Both the position numbers and the translations under genes were made by a program. From positions 1-20,344 of the forward strand of contig JAFAEZ010000061.1 of assembly GCA_023423775.1 (NCBI GenBank): a DNA stretch of 20,344 nucleotides. The letters run 5' to 3'. The DNA comes from Pseudomonadota bacterium. GTDB lineage: Bacteria; Pseudomonadota; Alphaproteobacteria; Sphingomonadales; Sphingomonadaceae. Below, piece by piece: positions 1 through 7,301 of this stretch (its first letter is position 1; each line of letters begins with the position of its first letter). The notes beneath the pieces are model-generated. The model ran no database searches. It was not told the origin of the DNA and saw nothing but the letters and a program-made list of their open reading frames with translations.

Positions 1-1082
1 GCCGCCGCTGCCGGCGGCGCCGCGCTCAGCGCACGCACGGCTGCGGCGATCACCGCCGGGTCGCGGGCGACGAGCCGTCCCGCCTCGGGCCGATCGACCA
101 CCTCGCGTGCCCCGCCGACATCGCTGATCACGATCGGCGTGCCGCAGGCGAGCGCCTCCACCCAGACATTGGCCAGGCCTTCTGATGATGACGGCAGCAC
201 CAGCGCGTCGGCGGCGGCGAGCAGGCCCGGCAGATCGGCATGAGGCCGATTGCCGAGGAAGCGGACACGAGCGCCGATTCCGGCGGCGCGGACCTGCCGC
301 TCGAGCGCGCGCCGATCCGGCCCGTCGCCGACCAAGAACAGCGTCGCGCCGGGAATCGCGCGCAGCGCCTCCAGCACCAGCGCCTGCCCCTTGCGCGGGA
401 TAAGGGCTCCAGCGGTGACCAGGAGCATGCCGCTCACGCCGAGCCGCGCCTTCGCGACCATTCGGTCGACCGGAACGAAGCGGTCGAGATCGACGCCGGT
501 GCAATGGGTCCGGATCTTGTCGCGCGCGATGCCCAAGGCGGCCATGTCGCCCGCCAGCGCATCGCTCACGGCGAGCAGGCCGTCGGCGGCCGCGGCGGCC
601 TCCACGATCTGGCCGCGTGTGCCGGCAGGGCGGCCCCAATGATGGATGTCGGCGCCGCGCGCCTTGATCGAGAAAGGCACGCCGAGCACATGCGCAAGAC
701 GTGCCGCGGCCGGACCGTCCGGCCAAAAGAATTGGGCATCGATCACGTCGAACGGAAATTCCGCGCGCAGGCGCCGCAGCCCCGGCAGCAGGGCCGCCGC
801 CATCCGCCGCGCCGAGCCCGCCTGGCCGAGCGGGCCCCATACGCGATAGGCGGGCCGCCAGACCGGCAGCCCCTTCCATTGCTCTTGTTCGGCCAGCGCC
901 GCGCGGGCGGCATAATGCGGGTGGCGCGACAGCGGCCAGGGCGGCAGCCCGACCGGCGACACGACCCGCACCTCGACGTCGGGCAGCGCGGCCAGGCCCA
1001 AAGCCTGGCGCTCGACGAACACGCCCAGCGTCGGCTGGGCCGCGTTTGGAAACAGGGTCGAAAGGGTCAGCACGCGCAGCAT
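1..1082 (-). CDS. Glycosyltransferase, GT4 (group 1) type, partial (C-terminus outside window)
   Basis: The reverse strand gives one open frame of 360 codons that runs off the left edge. It begins MLRVLTLSTLFPNAAQPTLG, the usual GT-B N-terminal start. A second Rossmann half follows, with TAGALIPRKGQ, FLVGDGPDRRALE and then SSSEGLANVWVEALACGTPI. This last stretch holds the E-x7-E motif that in GT4 enzymes contacts the donor nucleotide sugar. No signal peptide or membrane segment is visible, so a cytoplasmic or membrane-peripheral enzyme that builds a polysaccharide or glycolipid is likely. Donor and acceptor cannot be read from the sequence. The ATG is preceded by AAGGCAAGG, a plausible ribosome-binding site. 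The gene is divergent from bamD across a gap of about 117 bases and shows no functional link to it. Family certain, specific role unknown. Confidence 0.9.
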   Translation of the reverse strand, partial: MLRVLTLSTLFPNAAQPTLGVFVERQALGLAALPDVEVRVVSPVGLPPWPLSRHPHYAARAALAEQEQWKGLPVWRPAYRVWGPLGQAGSARRMAAALLPGLRRLRAEFPFDVIDAQFFWPDGPAAARLAHVLGVPFSIKARGADIHHWGRPAGTRGQIVEAAAAADGLLAVSDALAGDMAALGIARDKIRTHCTGVDLDRFVPVDRMVAKARLGVSGMLLVTAGALIPRKGQALVLEALRAIPGATLFLVGDGPDRRALERQVRAAGIGARVRFLGNRPHADLPGLLAAADALVLPSSSEGLANVWVEALACGTPIVISDVGGAREVVDRPEAGRLVARDPAVIAAAVRALSAAPPAAA

Positions 1083-1199
1083 CGCCTTGCCTTAGCAGCC
1101 CGGCCCTTTTCAGGGCATTAAACTGCCATTCATCGCGGCTGGGCTCTTTGCCTCCTATCCTGCTTGGCGTCCGCCAAAGCCTTCGCTAAGAAGCCGAAC
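1083..1199. promoter_or_regulatory. Divergent intergenic region between glycosyltransferase and bamD
   Basis: This 117-base gap must hold the promoters or leaders for the divergent glycosyltransferase and bamD. I see no convincing -35/-10 pair. One small perfect hairpin is visible at 1103-1116: 5-base arms GCCCT/AGGGC around TTTC, which read as a GAAA tetraloop on the minus strand. It would lie in the leader of the glycosyltransferase mRNA. No function can be assigned. Confidence 0.25.
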
Positions 1200-1988
1200 A
1201 TGCTGCGCAACATCCCCCGTCCGCTTATCGGTCTCGCCATTCTCGCCGCGATCACCCCGTTGGCGGGCTGCGCCAGCGGCGGCAAGCGCACCCGCGCCGA
1301 CACCTCCTATGTGGCGCGCGACGTCAACACCCTCTACAATGCGGCCAAGTACCGGCTCGACCGCGGCCAATATATGATCGCGGCGGCATTGTTCGACGAG
1401 GTCGAGCGCCAGCATCCTTATTCGGTGTGGGCGCGCCGCGCGCAGCTGATGAGCGCGTTCAGCTATTATCTCGCCCGCGAACATACCAAGTCGGTCGAAT
1501 CGGCCCGCCGCTTCCTTTCGATCCACCCCGGCAACAAGGACGCGCCCTACGCGCTCTATCTGATCGCGCTCAATCATTACGAGCGGATCGAGGACGTGAA
1601 CCGCGACCAGAGCATTTCCAAGCAGGCGCTCGACGCGCTGGGCGAGGTCGTCCGCCGCTACCCGCAGACGCGCTTCGCCGCCGATGCCCGCCTCAAGATC
1701 GACCTCGTCCGCGACCATCTCGCCGGCAAGGAGATGGAGATCGGCCGCTTCTACCAGCGCCGCCAGCAATGGCTCGCCTCGGTGGTCCGCTTCCGCACCG
1801 TCATCGACGAATATCAGACGACGACGCACACGCCCGAGGCGCTGATGCGGCTTACCGAATCCTATCTGGCGCTCGGCATTCCCGAGGAAGCGAAGAAGGC
1901 CGCCGCCGTGCTCGGAGCCAATTATCCGGGCACCAAATGGTATGAGCGCGCCTACGAGCTGGTCCAGAAGCACGCGCCTGCCGCCTGA
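1200..1988 (+). CDS. bamD: Outer membrane protein assembly factor BamD (lipoprotein)
   Basis: BamD is the essential periplasmic lipoprotein of the BAM complex. It works with BamA to fold and insert beta-barrel outer-membrane proteins. The 262-residue product starts with a lipoprotein signal peptide ending in the lipobox PLAGC, so Cys24 would be lipidated after cleavage. The rest is helical TPR-like sequence with family-typical blocks: LYNAAKYRLDRGQYMIAA, then ALFDEVERQHPYSVWARRAQ, a YRRYPQ-like segment (VVRRYPQTRFAADAR) and GKEMEIGRFYQRR. Length is close to that of E. coli BamD (245). I chose ATG 1200 because it gives a proper signal peptide with TAAGAAG just upstream; the in-frame TTG at 1164 would put 12 charged residues in front. 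recN follows after 15 bases and is probably co-transcribed, as is common in alphaproteobacteria. Confidence 0.95.
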   Translation: MLRNIPRPLIGLAILAAITPLAGCASGGKRTRADTSYVARDVNTLYNAAKYRLDRGQYMIAAALFDEVERQHPYSVWARRAQLMSAFSYYLAREHTKSVESARRFLSIHPGNKDAPYALYLIALNHYERIEDVNRDQSISKQALDALGEVVRRYPQTRFAADARLKIDLVRDHLAGKEMEIGRFYQRRQQWLASVVRFRTVIDEYQTTTHTPEALMRLTESYLALGIPEEAKKAAAVLGANYPGTKWYERAYELVQKHAPAA

Positions 1989-2003
1989 CGTGGCGGGGCC
2001 GTC

Positions 2004-3665
2004 ATGCTGACCGCCCTTTCGATCCGCGACGTCGTGCTGATCGAGACGCTGGACCTGGAATTCGGTCCGGGTCTCGGCGTGCTCACCGGCGAGACCGGCG
2101 CCGGCAAATCGATCCTGCTCGACTCCCTCGGCCTCGCGCTCGGCGCCCGCGCCGATAGCGGGCTGGTGCGCAGCGGCCAAGCGCAGGCCGTGGTCAGCGT
2201 CAGCTTCGAAGTGCCGCAGGATCATGCCGCGCGCCTCCTGCTCGCCGAGAACGGGCTGGACGGCGAGGCGGACGAGCCGATCGTCATCCGCCGCATCGTC
2301 AAATCGGACGGCGGCAGCCGCGCCTTCGTCAACGACCAGTCGGCCTCGGTCGCCCTGCTTCGAGACTTGGGCGCCCTGCTCGTCGAAATCCATGGCCAGC
2401 ATGACGACCGGGGCCTCTTGAACGCGCGCGGCCACCGCGCCTTGCTCGACAGCTACGGCCGCATCGACACGCGGACGTGCGAGGCCGCGTTCCAGGCCTG
2501 GCGCGGCGCCGAGGCGAAGCTCGCCGCGACCCGCGACATGATCGAGGTCGCCGCGCGCGACCGCGAATATCTGGAACATGCCGTCGCCGAACTGACCGCG
2601 CTGGCGCCGCAGCCGGGCGAGGAAGAGGAACTGGCCGGGCTGCGCGCCAACATGCAGAAAGGGGCGCGGCTGGCTGAGGACATCGCAGCGGTGGCCCAGC
2701 TCGTCGAGGGGTCGGAGGGAGCCCTCGCTCTCCTCCGCCAGGCCGCCCGGCGCCTCGACCGGTTCGCCGACGAGGACGAGAAGCTGGCCGAAGCGCTTGC
2801 CGCGATCGACCGCGCCGTGGTCGAAGCGTCCGAGGCCGAGGATCGTCTCGGAGAAGCCGCCGAAGCGATGGCTTACGATCCGGCCCGGCTCGAGGAGGCC
2901 GAGACACGACTGTTCGAGATCCGCGCGGTCGCGCGCAAGCATCGGGTCGACCCCGACGCCTTGCCCGCGCTGGCCGAGGAGCTGGCCGCGAAGCTGGAAG
3001 CGATCGAGACCGGCGACCAAAGCCTCGCGGCGCTGGAGCGAGCGGTGCAGGAAAGCCGCGCCGCCTATCTCGCGGCGGCCGAGACGTTGACCGAGGCGCG
3101 CGACGAGGCCGCCGCCCGGCTCGACGCGGCGGTGGCGCAGGAACTGGCGCCGCTCAAGCTCGATGCCGCCCGATTCAAGACCGTCATCGAGCCGCTCGAC
3201 GAGACGCAATGGGGCGCGCGCGGTCGCGACCGGGTCGAGTTCGAGATCTCGACCAATCCCGGCTCGCCGTTCGCGCCTTTGATCAAGATCGCCAGCGGCG
3301 GCGAATTGTCACGCTTCATCCTGGCGCTGAAGGTGGCGCTCGCCGAGCGCGGCGGCGCGACGACGATGGTGTTCGATGAGATCGACCGCGGCGTCGGCGG
3401 CGCGGTGGCGAGCGCGATCGGCGAGCGGCTGCATCGGCTCGCCGGGCGCGCCCAATTGCTGGTCGTGACCCACAGTCCGCAGGTGGCGGCGCGCGGCAAT
3501 CAGCATCTGCTGATCGAGAAGAGCCACCAGGGCCTGGTCACCCGCACCAGCGTGCAGGCGCTCGACGAGACCCGCCGCCGCGAGGAAATCGCCCGCATGC
3601 TCTCGGGCGCGCACGTCACCGACGAGGCCCGCGCCCAGGCGACGCGATTGCTGGAGGCGGCCTAA
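2004..3665 (+). CDS. recN: DNA repair protein RecN
   Basis: RecN is an SMC-like cytoplasmic ATPase that holds DNA ends or sister chromatids together during RecA-dependent double-strand-break repair. The 553-residue product has the same length as the E. coli protein. The N-terminal ATPase half contains the Walker A motif GETGAGKS at residues 29-36 and the SMC-like block VEIHGQHDDRGLLN. A long Ala/Glu/Arg-rich central region (about residues 160-370) is the expected coiled coil. The C-terminal half carries the ABC signature ASGGELSRF near residue 428 and Walker B VFDEIDRGVGG near 455, then LLVVTHSPQVAARG with the switch histidine. It follows bamD by 15 bases. In E. coli recN is an SOS gene, but I see no LexA box here, and the short gap suggests transcription from upstream. 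Confidence 0.97.
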   Translation: MLTALSIRDVVLIETLDLEFGPGLGVLTGETGAGKSILLDSLGLALGARADSGLVRSGQAQAVVSVSFEVPQDHAARLLLAENGLDGEADEPIVIRRIVKSDGGSRAFVNDQSASVALLRDLGALLVEIHGQHDDRGLLNARGHRALLDSYGRIDTRTCEAAFQAWRGAEAKLAATRDMIEVAARDREYLEHAVAELTALAPQPGEEEELAGLRANMQKGARLAEDIAAVAQLVEGSEGALALLRQAARRLDRFADEDEKLAEALAAIDRAVVEASEAEDRLGEAAEAMAYDPARLEEAETRLFEIRAVARKHRVDPDALPALAEELAAKLEAIETGDQSLAALERAVQESRAAYLAAAETLTEARDEAAARLDAAVAQELAPLKLDAARFKTVIEPLDETQWGARGRDRVEFEISTNPGSPFAPLIKIASGGELSRFILALKVALAERGGATTMVFDEIDRGVGGAVASAIGERLHRLAGRAQLLVVTHSPQVAARGNQHLLIEKSHQGLVTRTSVQALDETRRREEIARMLSGAHVTDEARAQATRLLEAA

Positions 3666-3671
3666 GGCAAA

Positions 3672-3712
3672 AAAGACCTTCACCCTGCCCTCTCCCCGCA
3701 GGCGGGAGAGGG
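3672..3712 (+). repeat. REP-like palindromic repeat, copy A (downstream of recN)
   Basis: Immediately after the recN stop lies the first of three related palindromic repeats. Its core at 3688-3712 pairs CCCTCTCCC with GGGAGAGGG around a CGCAGGC centre, with one extra C compared with the other copies. The flanking segment AAAGACCTTCACCC matches the same element. With the opposite-facing copy B it can form a large stem-loop, which probably ends or trims the bamD-recN transcript. Confidence 0.7.
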
Positions 3713-3723
3713 AAATAGTCGCT

Positions 3724-3767
3724 CCTTCTCCCGCCTGCGGGAGAAGGCTGGGATGAGGGTCTTCTTC
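3724..3767 (-). repeat. REP-like palindromic repeat, copy B (inverted; left arm of DUF559 module)
   Basis: This 44-base element is in the opposite orientation to copies A and C. Its core at 3724-3747 is a perfect palindrome with 11-base arms CCTTCTCCCGC and GCGGGAGAAGG around CT. The whole element, reverse-complemented, matches copy C (4135-4178) at 39 of 44 positions without gaps, so B and C form long inverted repeats around the DUF559 gene. Confidence 0.75.
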
Positions 3768-3783
3768 TTGTTACTCAGCAGCT

Positions 3784-4185
3784 ATGGCCGTTGTCCGCCG
3801 CACGATCAGTCGACACGCCGCGCCACTGCGCCGCGCAATGACCGATGCCGAACGATCGATGTGGTTCGCGCTGCGCGATCGGCGCCTCGGCGGTTACAAG
3901 TTCCGACGCCAGTGGACGATCGGCGACTATGTAGTCGATTTTTGCTGCCTCGAAGCGAATCTCATCGTCGAGGTTGACGGCGGCCAGCACAACGAGGAAC
4001 GCGATCGAACGCGGAGCCGCTATCTGCGGGAGCGGGGGTTTCGAATCCTTCGGTTCTGGAACAATGACGTGATGGGGAATCTGGACGGGGTGCTGGAAAC
4101 GTTGCTGATCGCGATCGAGGCCGAGCGGACGAAGGAAGAAGGCCCTCACCCCAACCCTCTCCCGCAGGCGGGAGAGGGAGAGTGA
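3784..4185 (+). CDS. DUF559 domain protein (Vsr/PD-(D/E)XK endonuclease-like)
   Basis: This 133-residue protein belongs to the DUF559 family, which is related in fold to the very-short-patch-repair endonucleases. The family layout is clear: LRRAMTDAERSMWFALRDRR, then LGGYKFRRQWTIGDYVVDF with Asp52, then LIVEVDGGQH with Glu63, Asp65 and Gln68, then GFRILRFWNNDV. The spaced acidic residues and E-x-D-GGQH fit a PD-(D/E)XK-type metal site, but I do not know any established cellular role. The last 13 residues (PHPNPLPQAGEGE) are not part of the domain: they are the translation of repeat copy C. The gene sits between recN and ligA, genes often adjacent in relatives, and is bounded by inverted repeats. 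Codon use is visibly less GC-extreme than in its neighbours, for example GTAGTCGATTTTTGC. No Shine-Dalgarno precedes its ATG. The TGA overlaps the GTG start of ligA by 4 bases. Confidence 0.88.
   Translation: MAVVRRTISRHAAPLRRAMTDAERSMWFALRDRRLGGYKFRRQWTIGDYVVDFCCLEANLIVEVDGGQHNEERDRTRSRYLRERGFRILRFWNNDVMGNLDGVLETLLIAIEAERTKEEGPHPNPLPQAGEGE
4135..4178 (+). repeat. REP-like palindromic repeat, copy C (inside the 3' end of the DUF559 gene)
   Basis: The core at 4155-4178 is a perfect palindrome: CCCTCTCCCGC, AG, GCGGGAGAGGG. The 44-base unit is the inverted partner of copy B. It encodes the last residues of the DUF559 protein, and its right end (GGAGAGGG, continuing GAGA) is the only Shine-Dalgarno-like sequence in front of ligA. 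Confidence 0.75.
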
Positions 4186-6302
4186 CCGACATCGAAGCGG
4201 CGGCCGAGCTTGCTCGCCTCGCCCAGGAAATCGCCCGCCACAATCGGCTCTACCATACCGACGACGCGCCGGAGATTTCCGACGCGGACTATGACGCGCT
4301 GGTGCGGCGCAACGCGGCGCTGGAGGCGGCCTTCCCGCATCTGGTGCGCGCCGACAGCCCGTCGCGGCAGGTCGGCGCGGCACCCGCCGGGCATCTTGCC
4401 AAGGTGCCGCACGCTCTGCCGATGCTCAGCCTCGACAACGCCTTTTCCGACGAGGAGGTGACCGACTTCATCGCCCGTGTGCGGCGCTTCCTGGCGCTGC
4501 CCGCCGATGCCGAGGTGGCGCTGACCGCCGAGCCCAAGATCGACGGCCTGTCCTGCTCGCTGCGCTACGAGAAGGGCGTGCTCGTCCAGGCGGCGACGCG
4601 CGGCGACGGCACGACCGGCGAGGACGTCACCGCCAATGCGGCGACGATCGCCGACATCCCGCAGCGCCTGCACGGCGAGGCCCCGGACGTGTTCGAGGTG
4701 CGGGGCGAGGTCTATATGGCCAAGGCCGATTTCGCTGCGCTCAACGCGCGGCTGCTGGCCGAAGCCGACGACCCGGACAAAGCGCGGCAGTTCGCCAATC
4801 CGCGCAACGCCGCCGCCGGCTCGCTGCGCCAGAAGGACTGGAAGGTGACGGCGGCGCGGCCCTTGCGCTTCCTCGCCCACGGCTGGGGCGAGGCCAGCGC
4901 CCTGCCCGGCGAGACCCAGTGCGCGGTGATGCAGGCGATCGCCGGCTGGGGCCTGCCGGTCTCCGACGATTTCCAGCGCTTCACCGATCCGGCCGCCTTG
5001 CTCGCCCATTACCGGAGCATCGAGGCGAAGCGCGCCGACCTGCCGTTCGACATTGACGGCGTGGTCTACAAGGTCGACCGCCTCGACTGGCAGCGCCGGC
5101 TCGGCCAGGTCGCCAAGGCGCCGCGCTGGGCGATCGCGCACAAATTCCCGGCCGAACGCGCCGAAACCACCTTGAAGGCGATCGACATCCAGGTCGGCCG
5201 CACCGGCAAGCTGACCCCGGTGGCGCGGCTGGAGCCGGTCAATGTCGGCGGCGTCACCGTCACCAACGCGACCCTGCACAATGCCGACGAGATCGCGCGG
5301 CTGGGCGTGCGGATCGGCGACCGCATCGTGATCCAGCGCGCCGGCGACGTGATCCCGCAAATCGTCGAGAACCTGACGCGCGACGAGGACCGGCCGCCTT
5401 ACCTCTTCCCCGATCACTGCCCCGAATGCGCTTCGGAAGCGGTGCGCGAGGAAGGCGAGGTCGACATACGCTGCACCGGCGGCCTCATCTGCCCGGCCCA
5501 GCGGGTCGAGCGGCTCCGCCATTTCGTCAGCCGCCATGCGCTCGACATCGAGGGCTTGGGCCTCACCCATATCGAGAGCTTCTTTGCGGACGGCATCATC
5601 CAGTCCCCCGCCGACATCTTCCGCCTGGGTGAGAAGCGCGACTTGCTGCTCGGCCGCGAGCGCTGGGCGGCGACTTCGGTCGACAATCTGCTGGCGGCGA
5701 TCGACGCGCGGCGAAACCCGCCGCTCGACCGCTTCCTGTTCGCGCTCGGCATCCGCCACATCGGCGAGGTGACGGCACGCGACCTCGCCCGCCGCTTCCG
5801 CTCCTGGGACAATTTCCGCAGCGTGATCGAAGCGGCTGTCGCGGCCCGGGAGGCGATCCAGCCGACGCCGGCCGAGCCCGAGCGCAAGTTCCTGCTGAGG
5901 CGCAACAAGGCGGTGGTCGCGGCGATCGAGACGCCGGGCGTCGGGCCGGAGGTCGCCAACGCCCTGCTCGACTTCTTCGAGGAACCGCACAATCGCGAGG
6001 TGGTGGACGCGATCCTCGCCGCCGGGGTCGCGCCGCAGGACGTGGTCCACGAGACGCGCGAATCCTCGGTGAGCGGCAAGACCCTGGTCTTCACCGGCAG
6101 CCTCGAGACGCTGTCGCGCGACGAGGCCAAGGCCCAGGCCGAGGCATTGGGCGCCAAGGTCTCGGGCTCGGTTTCGGCCAAGACCGACCTCGTCATCGCC
6201 GGCCCGGGCGCCGGCTCCAAGCTCAAGAAGGCGGCGGAGCTGGGCATCGAGGTGATCGACGAAGCGCAGTGGACCGCGATCTTCGCCGAGGCTTCGGCCT
6301 GA
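4182..6302 (+). CDS. ligA: NAD-dependent DNA ligase LigA
   Basis: LigA seals nicks in duplex DNA using NAD+ and is essential for joining Okazaki fragments. The 706 residues show the full family order. The Ia domain (HNRLYHTDDAPEISDADYDAL) binds NMN. The adenylation domain has the lysine in EPKIDGLS (Lys119) and GEVYM and FANPRNAAAGSLRQ. The OB fold follows (QVGRTGKLTPVARLEPV), then a zinc site at Cys413, Cys416, Cys431 and Cys437. Helix-hairpin-helix repeats come next (LGIRHIGEVTARDLA, ETPGVGPEVANALLDFF), and a C-terminal BRCT domain begins at GKTLVFTGSL. It is slightly longer than E. coli LigA (671). The start is GTG at 4182, overlapping the DUF559 stop as GTGA; the ribosome-binding site is repeat DNA. 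No ATG near the conserved N-terminus competes with it. Confidence 0.97.
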   Translation: MTDIEAAAELARLAQEIARHNRLYHTDDAPEISDADYDALVRRNAALEAAFPHLVRADSPSRQVGAAPAGHLAKVPHALPMLSLDNAFSDEEVTDFIARVRRFLALPADAEVALTAEPKIDGLSCSLRYEKGVLVQAATRGDGTTGEDVTANAATIADIPQRLHGEAPDVFEVRGEVYMAKADFAALNARLLAEADDPDKARQFANPRNAAAGSLRQKDWKVTAARPLRFLAHGWGEASALPGETQCAVMQAIAGWGLPVSDDFQRFTDPAALLAHYRSIEAKRADLPFDIDGVVYKVDRLDWQRRLGQVAKAPRWAIAHKFPAERAETTLKAIDIQVGRTGKLTPVARLEPVNVGGVTVTNATLHNADEIARLGVRIGDRIVIQRAGDVIPQIVENLTRDEDRPPYLFPDHCPECASEAVREEGEVDIRCTGGLICPAQRVERLRHFVSRHALDIEGLGLTHIESFFADGIIQSPADIFRLGEKRDLLLGRERWAATSVDNLLAAIDARRNPPLDRFLFALGIRHIGEVTARDLARRFRSWDNFRSVIEAAVAAREAIQPTPAEPERKFLLRRNKAVVAAIETPGVGPEVANALLDFFEEPHNREVVDAILAAGVAPQDVVHETRESSVSGKTLVFTGSLETLSRDEAKAQAEALGAKVSGSVSAKTDLVIAGPGAGSKLKKAAELGIEVIDEAQWTAIFAEASA

Positions 6303-6312
6303 TACACGGCTG

Positions 6313-6368
6313 CCCCGGCGCAAGCCGGGTCCCAGGGGCCCCATCACTTGCCCCGGCTTGCGCCGGGG
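6313..6368. terminator. Strong inverted repeat between convergent ligA and prmA (REP-like, likely bidirectional terminator)
   Basis: Two perfectly complementary 17-base arms at 6313-6329 (CCCCGGCGCAAGCCGGG) and 6352-6368 flank a 22-base loop. Each arm also holds a smaller palindrome (CCCGGC-TTGC-GCCGGG). The element lies exactly between two convergent genes, where a bidirectional terminator is expected. There is no U-tract, so Rho-assisted termination or 3'-end protection is as likely as intrinsic termination. It is unrelated in sequence to the repeats around the DUF559 gene. Confidence 0.6.
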
Positions 6369-6377
6369 AACGCGCGG

Positions 6378-7301
6378 CTACTGCCAGCCCAGGGCCCGGC
6401 GCTTGCGCATCACCAGGGTCGGCCAGTCGCCGCGGACGATGCGCGAGCCGAGCATCAGCCCCTGGCGACGGTAAGCGGCGGCGACCTTCTCGGCCTGGTG
6501 GTCGAGCAGGCCGGCGAGGAGCAGCCGCCCGCCGGGCGCGAGCGCCTTCGCCACCGACGGCGCGAGATCGATCAGCGGCCCGGCAAGGATGTTGGCGATG
6601 ATGAGGTCGTAGGGCGCGCGCGCCTGCAGCCGGGGATGCTCCATTCCCGCCGCCACCACCAGCTCGAGCTGGCCGCGGCCGCGGCCGAGCTTCACGCCGT
6701 TGATCGCGGCATTCTCCTCGGTGACCTCGATCGAGACCGGATCGATGTCCGACGCGGCCGCCTTGGCCAGCGGCCACAGCCGCATCGCCGCGAAAGCGAG
6801 CAGGCCGGTGCCGGTGCCAAGATCGAGAAGGTTGGAGAAGGACGCGCCGGTTCCCTTCAGCCGATCGAGCGCGATCAGGCAGCCGGTGGTGGTCTCGTGC
6901 TGGCCGGTGCCGAAGGCGCGGCCGGCGTCGATCTCCAAAGCGACCGCCCCCGCCGGCACGGTGTCGCGATAGGCCGGAGTGTGGACGTAGAAGCGGCCGG
7001 CGCGGATCGGCTCCAGCCCCTGCTGGCTGAGCGTCACCCAATCCTCTTCGGCGACCTTCGTCACCACCGGATCGACTCCCGCGGCGCTTGGCGCGAGATC
7101 GCGCAGCATCGCCAGCATTGCTGCGTCGGGCTCATGCTCGAAATAGGCGTCTAGCCGCCATTCGTCGGGGCGCGCGGGATCGGGCTCGCTGGTCATCAGC
7201 ACCGGCGGCTCGTCGAGCAGAGCGAGCTGGGGCACGTCCTCCGCCACCGCCTCGGCCTCCGCCTTGGTGCAGGGCAGAGTGACCTTCCAGCTATCGGACA
7301 T
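6378..7301 (-). CDS. prmA: Ribosomal protein L11 methyltransferase PrmA
   Basis: PrmA uses S-adenosylmethionine to methylate amino groups of ribosomal protein L11. The 307 residues match the family (E. coli 293). A less conserved N-terminal substrate-recognition domain comes first (about 1-110). Next is the diagnostic AFGTGQHETTTGCL at 129-142, then SAM motif I DLGTGTGLLAFAA at 160-172, an acidic SDIDP at 184-188, and NILAGPL at 237-243, the family version of the N-(I/L/P)-PY-like catalytic motif. The ATG at 7301 lies inside the last codons of the upstream SDR gene (11-base overlap). No Shine-Dalgarno is visible before it (GGCGCCTCCT), so translation is probably coupled to that gene. It ends with TAG. 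Confidence 0.95.
   Translation of the reverse strand: MSDSWKVTLPCTKAEAEAVAEDVPQLALLDEPPVLMTSEPDPARPDEWRLDAYFEHEPDAAMLAMLRDLAPSAAGVDPVVTKVAEEDWVTLSQQGLEPIRAGRFYVHTPAYRDTVPAGAVALEIDAGRAFGTGQHETTTGCLIALDRLKGTGASFSNLLDLGTGTGLLAFAAMRLWPLAKAAASDIDPVSIEVTEENAAINGVKLGRGRGQLELVVAAGMEHPRLQARAPYDLIIANILAGPLIDLAPSVAKALAPGGRLLLAGLLDHQAEKVAAAYRRQGLMLGSRIVRGDWPTLVMRKRRALGWQ

Noticed and set aside
240..1121. Plus-strand frame of 293 codons at the left end
   Set aside because: It is opposite the glycosyltransferase, whose translation has clear GT-B motifs; the plus-strand product is low-complexity.
3672..4178. Insertion sequence or CRISPR array explaining the repeats
   Set aside because: No transposase gene, no regular spacers and only three copies in mixed orientations; a REP-like element fits better.
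1155..6347. Long minus-strand frames opposite bamD-recN (684 codons) and ligA (733 codons)
   Set aside because: Same codon-bias artefact; the plus-strand genes have clear family motifs along their full lengths.
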